Shown: positions 7,278 through 15,614 of the stretch, piece by piece
Position numbering within the stretch: the first letter of the stretch is position 1
Layout of the letters: each line of letters begins with the position of its first letter
From: an uncultured Flavobacteriales bacterium
Lineage (GTDB): Bacteria; Bacteroidota; Bacteroidia; Flavobacteriales_D; Crocinitomicaceae
Assembly: GCA_913046365.1 (NCBI GenBank)
Contig: CAJWRM010000027.1
Coordinates: forward strand, 1 to 37,323
DNA: 37,323 nucleotides
Direction: 5' to 3'
Translations under genes and position numbers: made by a program
Notes under the pieces: generated by a model
The model's database searches: none
What the model was told of the DNA's origin: nothing
What the model saw: the letters and a program-made list of their open reading frames with translations, nothing else

Positions 7278-9714
7278 GCTTTTTCTTAAGATATTGGCTA
7301 TCTAACCAATAAATAACCTTCAACGATAATGTGTTGATTGGTCCATTCTGGAGTGTGTTATTTAAAGTTTCCCAATACCGCTCATCTATATTAGAGTTTG
7401 AGGTGAAAATGGAATTCTTCCAAACAAAATTTAGCTCACTTCCCGGCAGGAATACCCATCTCAGAAGCATGTCAATAGTAAATGCATTATAATTAATGTC
7501 GAAAGCAGATACCCCATTAATATCGTTTCCTGAATAGTACTCTAATGGGTTGAGCCGTCCATTTTCTAACAACTCGTAAAAACTATTATATTTTATTTTT
7601 GCGTTGTAGTGCCTTAGCCTAAAAGTCATTCCCAATCTATTTGTAATCGTGTAGTCAACACCGAGCGACTGTTCGTTAGTCAATCGATCTCTATTACCAA
7701 ATAAGATACCTTCAAATGAATCAATTGGATCATCAAAATTTACTGCATAACCCTCGCTATCAAATTGGAATTTTTGCTCCCACTCATGAAGTAAAAAGAG
7801 CTGATTACTTAACCTGAATCGAAATTCAAGATTATAATTCCATTCCCACCAATCTCCCCTCTGAACATCTACATATCCCAAGCGAGCGTCTACCGCAATT
7901 CTCTTTTGATAGTTTGATGAAAACCATGCTCCCATACTTGTCCAGATTGGTCGAATATATTTGAATTCTCCTATATTTTGCCCTCTAGGCTCAAAAAAGT
8001 CATTATTTTCCATTAAGGCACCATTGAAGTTAACTCCCCACGCATTAAATGATTTAGAGACCATAACGGCTCTACCGTTCCAGAAAGCTCCTCCAAAAAG
8101 GTTCGGCGCATAAAGTCTTTCATAATTAACTGAAAGGTTACTTTGAACCTTGTTTAGGTTCCAGAAACTCGGTTTAAAATTTCTGTAACCGATATTTGCC
8201 TCTGCAACCCTACTATTATTTGCTCTTAAAAAGCCAAGATCATTTGGGTCATAAGTATCAGACTCTTCATAATATTCCGCACGAAATGTAAAATCACCTC
8301 TTTGTTTTCCAGTTTCTATTCCCCAAGTATGACCCAATGCCGTTTCTGTACTTTCTAATATTGCTGATAAAACCCCTTGTCCTGATAAATAATAGTTGTT
8401 GTTTTTGGTGTTGAATCTTGCGGTGAGCCCGGAAACATTGGCATCATAGAAGCCCCCAGATCTCCAAACATTAGTGTTCGTAAAGGTCAAAAAGCTATTG
8501 TTTTTTAAGTTTTGGTCCAAAACCAAAACGTTATAGTTACTTAATGGACTGATTGTAAAATCACGTTCATTACCTGTTTCGCTATCAATCGCCTTTCCCC
8601 TTTGCATAGCTGTGATACCATTAAATACAGCTATCCCCAAACCGCTATTAAGCCTTCCAGAAACTTTACTCGCATTTATTAAGGGTACAGAGTTCGGTAT
8701 TTCTTCGAGGTACTCATTGCTATTTAATTGACTTTTATAAACTCTTGATGGTGTTTGCACTCCAATACGTCTGCTGTAAAAAAGATCCGATTTAGTAAAA
8801 AGCTCCGTCCCTTCTGTGAAAAACTGTCTATTTTCATTGAACTCTATTTCGAATGGGCTAATGTTTAAGACTTGATTATCAAAAACAACCTGACCAAAAT
8901 CCGGAAGAAGGGTTACATCCAAAGTAAATGCCTCATTGATTCCGTATTTAATATCCATCCCGCCATTAAAAGAGGAAAGGGTTTCACTGTCTTTCGAGAA
9001 GTTAACATAGCTTGAAAGAAAAGGTATAAAGGCAAGCCTTAGGGGCGGAGATATGTCATTAACGCCATCTACTTTACCACTTTCCAAAAGGTAATTTTCT
9101 AAATCTGGATTAACAGGATTCCAAGTACTCTCCTCACGCATTCGACTAATTTGTCTTCCAAAATTAATATTCCAGTCTTGGACATTTGAATTTGGAAAGC
9201 GCAGGGCCGAGTATGGTATTTTTAGCTCGGCAAACCAACCTTGCTCATTTATGTTTGTTTTACTTCGCCAAACAAGATTGAGAAGCTCATTAAAATCACC
9301 ATTAAATATTTTTGAATCAAGCTGTACTCCCCGACTTGTGATTCCAAAGAAAAACCCATTCTGCCTGTCATTATAGGTGTCAATGAATATGGCGAAAAGA
9401 TCTAGATTTGGGTTGAAATCATCTCTAACCGATAAAACACGTGAAACTGAATCTGGGTTATCAAAACACTTAACTCCAACATATAAAGCCTCTTGATCGT
9501 AAAGAATGGCTACCTCTGTTGGTTTGGAGGGGTTGTCTCCGGGTATAGGCTTGAGCTGTGTGAAATTTGAAGACCAATTTGCATTGCTCCAAGAATGCTC
9601 CTCGAAATTGGCATCTAATACGATATTCTGCTTTATTCTTTTGGCTTCGATTGTTTTTTGCCCGAAACTGGTTTTTACAACGGTCAAAGAGATTATTAAT
9701 AGTAGCCAATTCAT
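7261..9714 (-). CDS. DUF5916 outer membrane protein with CBM9-like N-terminal domain
   Basis: The protein has 817 residues from the preferred ATG at 9714. A reading frame extends 13 codons upstream, but the internal start gives a clean signal peptide (MNWLLLIISLTVVKTSFGQ) and sits 4 bases after a -7 box. After the signal comes a carbohydrate-binding family 9-like beta-sandwich (LDANFEEHSW, ILYDQEALYVGVKCFD, WFAELKIPYSALRF), then a long stretch with alternating aromatic residues (for example YRNFKPSFWNL, FNAWGVNFNGAL) consistent with a large beta-barrel, as expected for DUF5916. Such proteins are common in Bacteroidota and are proposed to act in glycan or metal-related outer membrane functions; the true role is unknown. 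Its stop overlaps paaD by 17 bases. Confidence 0.85.
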   Translation of the reverse strand: MNWLLLIISLTVVKTSFGQKTIEAKRIKQNIVLDANFEEHSWSNANWSSNFTQLKPIPGDNPSKPTEVAILYDQEALYVGVKCFDNPDSVSRVLSVRDDFNPNLDLFAIFIDTYNDRQNGFFFGITSRGVQLDSKIFNGDFNELLNLVWRSKTNINEQGWFAELKIPYSALRFPNSNVQDWNINFGRQISRMREESTWNPVNPDLENYLLESGKVDGVNDISPPLRLAFIPFLSSYVNFSKDSETLSSFNGGMDIKYGINEAFTLDVTLLPDFGQVVFDNQVLNISPFEIEFNENRQFFTEGTELFTKSDLFYSRRIGVQTPSRVYKSQLNSNEYLEEIPNSVPLINASKVSGRLNSGLGIAVFNGITAMQRGKAIDSETGNERDFTISPLSNYNVLVLDQNLKNNSFLTFTNTNVWRSGGFYDANVSGLTARFNTKNNNYYLSGQGVLSAILESTETALGHTWGIETGKQRGDFTFRAEYYEESDTYDPNDLGFLRANNSRVAEANIGYRNFKPSFWNLNKVQSNLSVNYERLYAPNLFGGAFWNGRAVMVSKSFNAWGVNFNGALMENNDFFEPRGQNIGEFKYIRPIWTSMGAWFSSNYQKRIAVDARLGYVDVQRGDWWEWNYNLEFRFRLSNQLFLLHEWEQKFQFDSEGYAVNFDDPIDSFEGILFGNRDRLTNEQSLGVDYTITNRLGMTFRLRHYNAKIKYNSFYELLENGRLNPLEYYSGNDINGVSAFDINYNAFTIDMLLRWVFLPGSELNFVWKNSIFTSNSNIDERYWETLNNTLQNGPINTLSLKVIYWLDSQYLKKKPISGI
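7267..7284 (+). terminator. Weak terminator-like hairpin at the paaD/DUF5916 junction
   Basis: GCCT (7267-7270), a five-base loop, AGGC (7276-7279) and a run of five T form a short intrinsic-terminator shape at the convergent stop codons. The 4-bp stem is marginal, so this may be chance. Confidence 0.25.
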
Positions 9715-9718
9715 GGTG

Positions 9719-9726
9719 CAAAAATA
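9719..9726 (-). promoter_or_regulatory. -7 box abutting the DUF5916 start codon
   Basis: The minus strand reads TATTTTTG, then CACC, then the ATG at 9714. The box fits TAnnTTTG, and a start point 4-6 bases downstream would fall at or next to the ATG, giving a leaderless mRNA. No TTG at 17-20 bases upstream is present, so the promoter is only partly supported. Confidence 0.4.
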
Positions 9727-9781
9727 GCTTTTCAATTTTAATGTTCTTTGCATTGAACATAGAAGTTCAACAAATAAGAAT

Positions 9782-9789
9782 TAATTTTG
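9782..9789 (+). promoter_or_regulatory. -7 box abutting the DUF493 start codon
   Basis: TAATTTTG is followed by TGC and then ATG at 9793. The match to TAnnTTTG is complete, and the predicted start point falls within the ATG. The best upstream TTG (9753-9755) is 26 bases away, so the -33 element is not convincing. Confidence 0.4.
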
Positions 9790-9792
9790 TGC

Positions 9793-10056
9793 ATGGAACA
9801 ATTTGAAAGCCTCAAAGCGCAGTTGGAACAAACTGATTTTCCTCAGGTTTATTTCTTCAAATTTATCGTTCCGAATAAGAATGATAATGTGGCGCTTGTC
9901 AGTGCTTTATATTCATCTGATACACAGGTACAAATGAAACCTTCTTCTAGTGGAAAATTCATCTCGATGAGCGCAAAGCAAGTGATGCTATCTGCAGATG
10001 AAATAATTAATATTTACAAAAAAGCCTCAGCTATTGATGGCATAATTTCTTTATAA
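9793..10056 (+). CDS. DUF493 (YbeD-like) family protein
   Basis: This 87-residue protein resembles the YbeD/DUF493 ferredoxin-like fold: an N-terminal helix, a strand with FKFIVPN, the conserved KPSSSGKFISMS segment, and a final helix-strand ending in DGIISL. The family is widespread and thought to be regulatory or ligand-binding, with no established biochemical role. An upstream TTG (9787) is in frame, but the ATG at 9793 is preferred because the TTG lies inside the apparent -7 box. The next gene starts immediately after the stop, so the two form a small operon. Confidence 0.8.
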   Translation: MEQFESLKAQLEQTDFPQVYFFKFIVPNKNDNVALVSALYSSDTQVQMKPSSSGKFISMSAKQVMLSADEIINIYKKASAIDGIISL

Positions 10057-10422
10057 ATGGAACTTGTTTCGATTCTATATATTACTCTATTTATTCTATT
10101 TATGATTATCGCTTATCGTTTTTTGATTCGGAGATTGAGTAAAAATCGTGTTCGCTTGGAAGAGTTCTGTACGTTGTATAGCACAGAAACTTATGAAGTC
10201 ACTGGAGAGGTTGAGTTTTATTTTCAGTGTCCAGAACCCGTTGAGCTGCAATTTTATATTTGGTCAAATGACAATATTGTTGCTGAGCTAGCTAATAAAG
10301 AATTTGATTCCGGAGGTCACATCCTCAGGTATGATACCAAACAGTTGGAAAATGGGGGATATACTTTTGGCTTGGTTACAAACAAACAAAAAACAATCAA
10401 GAAGTTCGGCGTAAAAAACTAG
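10057..10422 (+). CDS. Small membrane-anchored protein with a beta-rich domain, unknown function
   Basis: I do not recognise a named family for this 121-residue protein. Residues 1-22 are one hydrophobic segment (LVSILYITLFILFMIIAYRFL) followed by Arg/Lys residues, consistent with an N-terminal anchor. The rest looks like an Ig- or FlgD-like beta sandwich (VTGEVEFYFQCPEPVELQF, ENGGYTFGLVTN). It directly follows the DUF493 gene with no gap, so the two are probably co-expressed. Its stop overlaps by 4 bases (CTAG) the stop of the opposing barrel gene. Confidence 0.65.
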   Translation: MELVSILYITLFILFMIIAYRFLIRRLSKNRVRLEEFCTLYSTETYEVTGEVEFYFQCPEPVELQFYIWSNDNIVAELANKEFDSGGHILRYDTKQLENGGYTFGLVTNKQKTIKKFGVKN

Positions 10423-11117
10423 GTGTCTTTTCGACCTTTCTTTTTTCCTCCGTATTTTATTTTCTTTCTCTTTTTGGAAACTTTGTACCTCGACTTATTA
10501 AAACTATTATCTGCCTTCTCGAATTGTTCAACCCTTAGCACTAAGCCAACACTATGCTGTATGTAGTCGGATGATTTTAAAAAGTCTGTTAAGCCAATTT
10601 TTGCTGTGCTTCTAAGTTGAAGACCAATTTGTTTTGTAAACCAAAAGTTCAAGCCTAGACCAAAATTGAAAGTAGGACTTAATGCTCGTGCTATTGTATC
10701 GTTATTATTTCTTAGCGATATACCAAGACCGGAGATCATGTATGGGTCAATCACCCCACTATTGAGTAATTTATACAGTGAATATTTCCCATTAAAATCC
10801 ATTGAGAACATGCTTCCTGAAATATCCGTCGAACCATTTGTTATTTTTTCTGGGTTATATTTTGAATAGGTCAATGCGCACTCAGCGCTCCAACCATTAT
10901 AAATATATTTATCAATAATCAGTTGAGTAGGGAATAAATGACCGTGAAGGTTTTCAACTAAGAATGGATTAAAAGATTCACCATCGTCATCGGTCAGAAT
11001 CCAAGATGCTCCAAACATCCAATTATATGTATCCTTATTTGATATAGCCTTCTCTGGCTGAGCAGATATTGAAATGAAAAGTATTAGAGAAAGACAAAGG
11101 GCACCGAATGATTTCAT
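10419..11117 (-). CDS. Outer membrane beta-barrel protein with a highly basic C-terminal tail
   Basis: The protein has 232 residues from the ATG at 11117. A TTG four codons upstream is in frame, but the ATG gives a proper signal peptide (MKSFGALCLSLILFISISAQ). The body has alternating-hydrophobicity strands such as WSAECALTYSKYNP, FNFGLGLNFWFTK and IGLQLRSTAKIGL, typical of a small OmpW/OmpA-like barrel. Unusually, it does not end on an aromatic barrel strand but continues for about 26 residues rich in Lys, Arg and Gly (KKRKKIKYGGKKKGRK). The tail could bind LPS, peptidoglycan or nucleic acid; this is speculation. Confidence 0.7.
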   Translation of the reverse strand: MKSFGALCLSLILFISISAQPEKAISNKDTYNWMFGASWILTDDDGESFNPFLVENLHGHLFPTQLIIDKYIYNGWSAECALTYSKYNPEKITNGSTDISGSMFSMDFNGKYSLYKLLNSGVIDPYMISGLGISLRNNNDTIARALSPTFNFGLGLNFWFTKQIGLQLRSTAKIGLTDFLKSSDYIQHSVGLVLRVEQFEKADNSFNKSRYKVSKKRKKIKYGGKKKGRKDT

Positions 11118-11139
11118 TTTTATCTTCAATTGGATGGGA

Positions 11140-11147
11140 CAAAAGTA
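11140..11147 (-). promoter_or_regulatory. -7 box of the outer membrane barrel gene
   Basis: The minus strand carries TACTTTTG, a full TAnnTTTG match, 22 bases before the ATG at 11117. It supports transcription starting between the box and that ATG and argues for the ATG over the upstream TTG. No -33 TTG at the standard spacing was seen. Confidence 0.4.
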
Positions 11148-11228
11148 AGAAATAATAGGTGTTTTATTCCTATAACTTCTGCCTTATTTAATATTTTCGA
11201 TTTTATCATACATTGTTCACGGATACTA

Positions 11229-11260
11229 TTGACGCATTAATCTATTAATGCTTAGTTTTG
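11229..11260 (+). promoter_or_regulatory. Promoter of the IPExxxVDY-pyk-nuclease unit
   Basis: TTG at 11229-11231 is followed after 21 bases by TAGTTTTG (11253-11260). The -7 box is a full match, and the spacer is one base longer than the usual range. The box ends 5 bases before the ATG at 11266, so the predicted mRNA is leaderless or nearly so. Confidence 0.5.
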
Positions 11261-11265
11261 TTTCT

Positions 11266-11697
11266 ATGTCTCGCGTTAAAAAAATAAAACTAGAAATTGA
11301 CGATGAAATAGAGTTTCCAATTCTGGGATTATCCACTGCATTGGGAGATTATCGTCTAGCTTGGGAGCTGAATTCTAAATTAAATTTAAAATTTGAGCGT
11401 TCTATGGAGGGGGAATACTTTTCTATACCGGATAAGTCGAAGAAATCAGTTGATTACGATTATTACGCATATGTATCAGAGGAGGATATGTCGAAGTTTT
11501 TTTTGGTGAAAAACAAGCAAAAGGGTTCAATCTTGTTTAGTGATCGAGAGAGATTAGATTTCTTTTTGGTTTTACGAGACAATTTTATTTACGACATTGA
11601 AGATTTAATTCTTGATTTGAGAAAAATCAAAGGCGTAATTGCTGTTTTTTCCTTTTCTAGTTCAGAATTTGAATTTTCCGAATACCTAAACGACTAA
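11266..11697 (+). CDS. IPExxxVDY family protein
   Basis: The protein has 143 residues from the ATG at 11266; an in-frame ATG at 11248 lies upstream of the -7 box and is unlikely to be transcribed. The defining Ile-Pro then Val-Asp-Tyr pattern is present as SIPDKSKKSVDYDYY, preceded by GLSTALGDYRLAWELN, in which the Asp-Tyr-Arg-Leu-Ala part is shared across the family. These proteins are restricted to Bacteroidota and have no known function. Their gene commonly lies just before pyruvate kinase, as here, where pyk starts 1 base after the stop. Confidence 0.82.
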   Translation: MSRVKKIKLEIDDEIEFPILGLSTALGDYRLAWELNSKLNLKFERSMEGEYFSIPDKSKKSVDYDYYAYVSEEDMSKFFLVKNKQKGSILFSDRERLDFFLVLRDNFIYDIEDLILDLRKIKGVIAVFSFSSSEFEFSEYLND

Positions 11698-11698
11698 G

Positions 11699-13117
11699 AT
11701 GAAAAGAACTAAAATCGTAGCAACAATTGGCCCGTCTTCGGCCTCAAAAGATATTCTCAAGGAGATGATTTCTTCCGGTATGAATGTTTGTAGAATTAAT
11801 TTTTCTCATGGTTCGTATTCAGATCATACAAAAGTGATTCAGTTTGTTAGAGAGCTAAATGAAGAATTGAATACTAATGTTGCGATATTGGCTGATCTTC
11901 AAGGCCCTAAGATTCGCACAGGTGATATGCAAGAGGGTGGTGTAAAGCTGGAGGTCGGAGCGAGTACCTTAATTCAAACTGATGAGATTGTTGGCTCCAA
12001 AGATTCATTTTCAATAAATTATGAGAAACTTCCTGAAGATGTTCAACGAGGAGAGTCAATCCTTTTAGATGATGGAAAGTTGATGCTTGAGGTAGAAAGT
12101 ACAGATAGGAAAGCTGAAATTATTTGCAAGGTCATTCAGGGAGGAGTTTTATCTTCTAAAAAAGGAGTGAATTTCCCAAATACAAAAATTTCTATGCCGA
12201 GCCTAACGGATAAAGACGAAAGTGATTTAGATTTTGCAATTGCCCAAGACGTGGATTGGATTGGTTTGTCTTTTGTCAGGACAGCTGAAGATATTGTTGA
12301 TTTAAAGCAGCGGATTTCAGTACAAGGTGGAAAAGCTAGAGTAATTGCAAAGATTGAAAAACCAGAAGCATTAGCATGTATAGATGAAATCGTTCAGGTT
12401 TGTGATGGAATTATGGTTGCACGAGGGGATTTGGGAGTTGAAATTCCTTATCAAAATGTTCCTTTGACTCAGAAAATGTTAATTAATAAAGGAATTCAAT
12501 ACGCGAAACCAGTGATTGTTGCAACTCAAATGATGGAATCGATGATTACACAAATGACACCGACAAGAGCCGAGGTGAATGATGTTGCCAATGCTGTTCT
12601 AGATGGAGCAGATGCCGTAATGCTTTCAGGCGAGACCTCCGTTGGTAATTATCCCGTAGAAGTTATCAATGCCATGTCTAAAATTATCAGAGAGATGGAA
12701 TTGGATGAGAAAATATATTCAAAAGAGCAGCCGGCACAAAAAAACCAAGAGCGATTTATTTCTGATTCCATTTGTTACAACGCATGTAGGTTAGCCCAAC
12801 GGGTTGAGGTAGATGCGATAATAACCATGTCCTTTTCGGGTTACACAGCTTATAAAATAGCTTCTCAAAGACCAAGGGCAGGTATTTATATTTTTACAAG
12901 CAATAGAAAGATACTTACCCAACTTAATCTTGTATGGGGGGTTCGGGCTTTTTACTACAATAAGCGAATAAGTACGGATCATACGATCTCCGATATTAAA
13001 GATTTTATGATTTCAGAGGGTTATTTAAAAACAGGAGATTTATTTATCAATATTGCTTCTATTCCTCTTGAAGATTTGGGAAGCTCAAATATGTTAAAAC
13101 TGAGCCAAGTTGACTGA
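11699..13117 (+). CDS. pyk: Pyruvate kinase
   Basis: This 472-residue enzyme converts phosphoenolpyruvate and ADP to pyruvate and ATP in glycolysis. Family signatures are clear: TKIVATIGPSS at the N-terminus, INFSHG, ADLQGPKIRTG, the active-site stretch ARVIAKIEKPEA, VARGDLGVEIP, and ATQMMESMI. The length is typical of bacterial type II/I enzymes with a C-terminal regulatory domain. It starts 1 base after the IPExxxVDY gene and ends with an 8-base overlap into the following nuclease gene. Confidence 0.97.
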   Translation: MKRTKIVATIGPSSASKDILKEMISSGMNVCRINFSHGSYSDHTKVIQFVRELNEELNTNVAILADLQGPKIRTGDMQEGGVKLEVGASTLIQTDEIVGSKDSFSINYEKLPEDVQRGESILLDDGKLMLEVESTDRKAEIICKVIQGGVLSSKKGVNFPNTKISMPSLTDKDESDLDFAIAQDVDWIGLSFVRTAEDIVDLKQRISVQGGKARVIAKIEKPEALACIDEIVQVCDGIMVARGDLGVEIPYQNVPLTQKMLINKGIQYAKPVIVATQMMESMITQMTPTRAEVNDVANAVLDGADAVMLSGETSVGNYPVEVINAMSKIIREMELDEKIYSKEQPAQKNQERFISDSICYNACRLAQRVEVDAIITMSFSGYTAYKIASQRPRAGIYIFTSNRKILTQLNLVWGVRAFYYNKRISTDHTISDIKDFMISEGYLKTGDLFINIASIPLEDLGSSNMLKLSQVD

Positions 13118-14549
13118 TAACCGAGTCTGTTATGACGCCTTAATCGTTCAAGATTCGGCCAATTATCCAATATGCAGAATTCCTAAAAAAGGAACGGTTG
13201 TCCGTTCTCATCGGTTTGATAGGTATATAGAAAGCAATACCGATTTCTCTAAGTTTAAATATGAATTAGAGCAGTTTTTTAGCCGAAACTATATTGTGTC
13301 AGGTGATGTGCGCATAAATACAGGCGCAGTAAATAGGCCTTTCGACCTAGACCTAGCACTTATTCATAGAAATAACGGCGGTATCCGAATCAATATTGAA
13401 GTTGATGAGCCCTATTCATTCTTTTCAAGAGAGGCAAGACATTGTATAGGAGAGGATATTCTTCGTGATGACTATTTTGTAGAAAGAGGGTGGGTGGTAG
13501 TTCGTTTTTCTGAAATCCAAGTGCATCAAAACATTGAAGGTTGTTTGAGGTATATTGCTGAACTCGTGAGCCAAATAGACATTAATTTTGAGGTACCACC
13601 ATCATTTTTGAATTATTCACCAATCAAAGATGACCCTTTATGGGACCTTGTTCAGGCACAAAAATGGGAGAACGATTCATACAGGGAGTCATATATAGAA
13701 AGAGAATTACCCACTTTACGAAAGTCCAAAAAGAAACTTGATTGGTCATTAAATGCTCAGGAACTTCATGAGGAGAAAGCCGTTGTAAGAAGTTTTTCCG
13801 GTTCTATGGAATTTATAAAAGACCATAGAAATAGACATGTTCGAGATCAAAGGATTCAATTCAATGCGGAGCAACATCAATATTTTATTGATGGGATACC
13901 TGTTCCGTCCGCGAGTACATTAATTAGAAAGTTCTTTCCCGAGTTTGATGCTTTCGGAACTGCGCGAAAACTTCGTCCAAGTAACCCACTTTATGGTCTT
14001 TCGGTGGATGAGGTTGTTGCTAAATGGCATGAAAAAGGAAAGGACGCAGCGGATAAGGGTACCATTTTACATGAGCAAATAGAAAACTTTTATTTGGGAA
14101 ATGAATACTTTAGAACAGAGGAATTCTGGTTATTTGAATCTTTTGCTATCGCGCACTCAATTTTAGAGCCTTACAGGTGTGAATGGCGTATCTTTGATGA
14201 AGAATTTGGTCTTGCAGGAACAATAGATTTTGTTGCTAAAAATGAGGGTAAATTGGAGATGTACGACTGGAAACGCAGTAAAAAAGTTATTAATCCAGTA
14301 AATGGAAAACCTATTGAGAATGATAAATGGGGCAAACGCGGTATAGGTAAATTAGCCAATATAGATGATACTAGCTATAATCATTATTGCCTACAGCAAA
14401 GCCTATATCGGTTCATATTAGAGAAGAACTATGGGCTCGAAATTTCTAAGATGTTTTTAGTCGTGATTCATCCCGACTATCAGCAGTTTTATAAGGTAGA
14501 GGTTCCTTATTTGAAAAACTATGTTTTGTATATATTGAACACTTTGTAA
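13110..14549 (+). CDS. Two-module protein: DUF559-like N-terminus plus PD-(D/E)XK nuclease C-terminus
   Basis: This is a 479-residue protein. The only plausible start is the TTG at 13110, because an in-frame stop lies 9 bases upstream and no in-frame ATG occurs for over 200 codons. Residues about 50-150 resemble a DUF559/Vsr-like endonuclease core: Asp79-Leu-Asp81, then Glu97-Val-Asp99, Arg119-Asp120, and the ending GWVVVRF. Residues about 250-470 resemble a RecB/phage-type PD-(D/E)XK nuclease: GIPVPSASTLI, His321-Glu322, Asp373 in GTIDF, Asp386-Trp-Lys388, and a late QQSLYRF motif. Both modules keep acidic and basic residues expected for metal-dependent cleavage. It is translationally coupled to pyk by an 8-base overlap. 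A DNA repair or defence role is possible but unproven. Confidence 0.72.
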   Translation: MTDNRVCYDALIVQDSANYPICRIPKKGTVVRSHRFDRYIESNTDFSKFKYELEQFFSRNYIVSGDVRINTGAVNRPFDLDLALIHRNNGGIRINIEVDEPYSFFSREARHCIGEDILRDDYFVERGWVVVRFSEIQVHQNIEGCLRYIAELVSQIDINFEVPPSFLNYSPIKDDPLWDLVQAQKWENDSYRESYIERELPTLRKSKKKLDWSLNAQELHEEKAVVRSFSGSMEFIKDHRNRHVRDQRIQFNAEQHQYFIDGIPVPSASTLIRKFFPEFDAFGTARKLRPSNPLYGLSVDEVVAKWHEKGKDAADKGTILHEQIENFYLGNEYFRTEEFWLFESFAIAHSILEPYRCEWRIFDEEFGLAGTIDFVAKNEGKLEMYDWKRSKKVINPVNGKPIENDKWGKRGIGKLANIDDTSYNHYCLQQSLYRFILEKNYGLEISKMFLVVIHPDYQQFYKVEVPYLKNYVLYILNTL

Positions 14550-14611
14550 ACGGCAGGTGTTTAGCACTTTTGATTAAATTTATCAATCCATTGGATTAAA
14601 ATGAGATTATC

Positions 14612-15196
14612 ATGTTTACAGGAATTATCGAAGAAATAGGTGAGGTTACTGCCATTGAAAGGGAGAAATCAAATGTGCATTTCACTTTAAAGGCAAAAAT
14701 GGCGAGTCATTTGAAAGTTGATCAGAGTCTTGCGCACAATGGCTGCTGCTTGACGGTTGTGGAACAAAGTGATACGAAATATAAGGTTACTGCCATTCAA
14801 GAGACATTAGATAAAACAAACCTTGAAGATTGGGCTATAGGAACGCGCATAAATCTCGAGCGTTGCATGAAAGCAGATGGGCGTTTTGATGGTCATATTG
14901 TTCAAGGACATGTCGATTGTGTCGCTACTTGTATAGAGGTTTTAGATTTGGACGGTAGCTGGAAGTATACTTTTCGATACAAGGCAGAACATCAAACAGT
15001 AGAAAAAGGTTCAATTACGATTAATGGCACAAGCCTAACAGTGGTAGATAGTTTAGATGGTACTTTTTCTGTTTGTATCATTCCTTACACCTATGAGCAT
15101 ACAAATTTCAATGAATTTCAGACAGGGACAAAGGTCAATATAGAATTTGATATTTTCGGAAAGTACATTCAAAAGTATTTGAAAAAAGTAGGCTAA
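14612..15196 (+). CDS. ribE: Riboflavin synthase, alpha subunit
   Basis: This 194-residue enzyme dismutates two molecules of 6,7-dimethyl-8-ribityllumazine to riboflavin. It starts with the near-invariant MFTGIIEEIG, contains the two repeated lumazine-binding halves (N-terminal NGCCLTVV, C-terminal INGTSLTVVD) and the GRFDGHIVQGHVD linker segment. It stands alone, and no FMN riboswitch is visible in the 62-base gap before it. Its stop overlaps the opposing DUF423 gene by 4 bases. Confidence 0.95.
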   Translation: MFTGIIEEIGEVTAIEREKSNVHFTLKAKMASHLKVDQSLAHNGCCLTVVEQSDTKYKVTAIQETLDKTNLEDWAIGTRINLERCMKADGRFDGHIVQGHVDCVATCIEVLDLDGSWKYTFRYKAEHQTVEKGSITINGTSLTVVDSLDGTFSVCIIPYTYEHTNFNEFQTGTKVNIEFDIFGKYIQKYLKKVG

Positions 15197-15582
15197 TTTT
15201 TGTTTTTTGACTTTGCAATTTGAATAATTAGGTAAACCCAAGTTAAAATTAAAACCCCACCCCCAATTGGTGTGATTGGGCCGAGGAAAGACAAATCTAT
15301 CCCTATGGCTCTGTCTGCACAGAGCGAGTAAATAGAGAAAGAAAATAGAATTGTACCGAGGGTGAAACCGAAAAGGTAATATGAGTTTAATGAGATTTCT
15401 TTTGCATTTAATCCTAATACCAGCATGATTATTCCATGATACATTTGATATCGCACACCTACCTCAAAAGAGCTGAGCTCATCAAGCGTTAAGATATTTT
15501 TTAAACTATGAGCGCCCAAAGCCCCAAGTATGATTCCCAAACAAATTAAAATTGCGCCTAATATGGCATACGTTTTATTCAT
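15193..15582 (-). CDS. DUF423 family membrane protein
   Basis: This 129-residue protein has about four hydrophobic helices (AILGAILICLGIILGALGAH, YQMYHGIIMLVLGL, YLFGFTLGTILFSFSIY, GGGVLILTWVYLII). GALGAHSLK, the YHG turn and a GPITPIGG loop are characteristic of the YgdD/DUF423 family of small inner membrane proteins. The function is unknown. It is divergent from the lipoprotein gene with a short spacer of about 50 bases. Confidence 0.85.
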   Translation of the reverse strand: MNKTYAILGAILICLGIILGALGAHSLKNILTLDELSSFEVGVRYQMYHGIIMLVLGLNAKEISLNSYYLFGFTLGTILFSFSIYSLCADRAIGIDLSFLGPITPIGGGVLILTWVYLIIQIAKSKNKN

Positions 15583-15614
15583 ACCTTAAAGATGTGAAAA
15601 ACCAATGAAAATGG

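Noticed and set aside
9715..9753. Upstream start for the DUF5916 protein giving 830 residues.
   Set aside because: It would place 13 residues before a clean signal peptide and would start upstream of the -7 box; ATG 9714 is preferred.
13110..14549. Idea that the dual-module nuclease and the 23928 helicase form one defence island.
   Set aside because: They are 9 kb apart and separated by housekeeping genes, with no methylase, toxin or integrase near either; only functional cooperation in trans is left as a hypothesis.
14550..14611. Possible FMN riboswitch before riboflavin synthase.
   Set aside because: The gap is only 62 bases and lacks any RFN-element conserved blocks.
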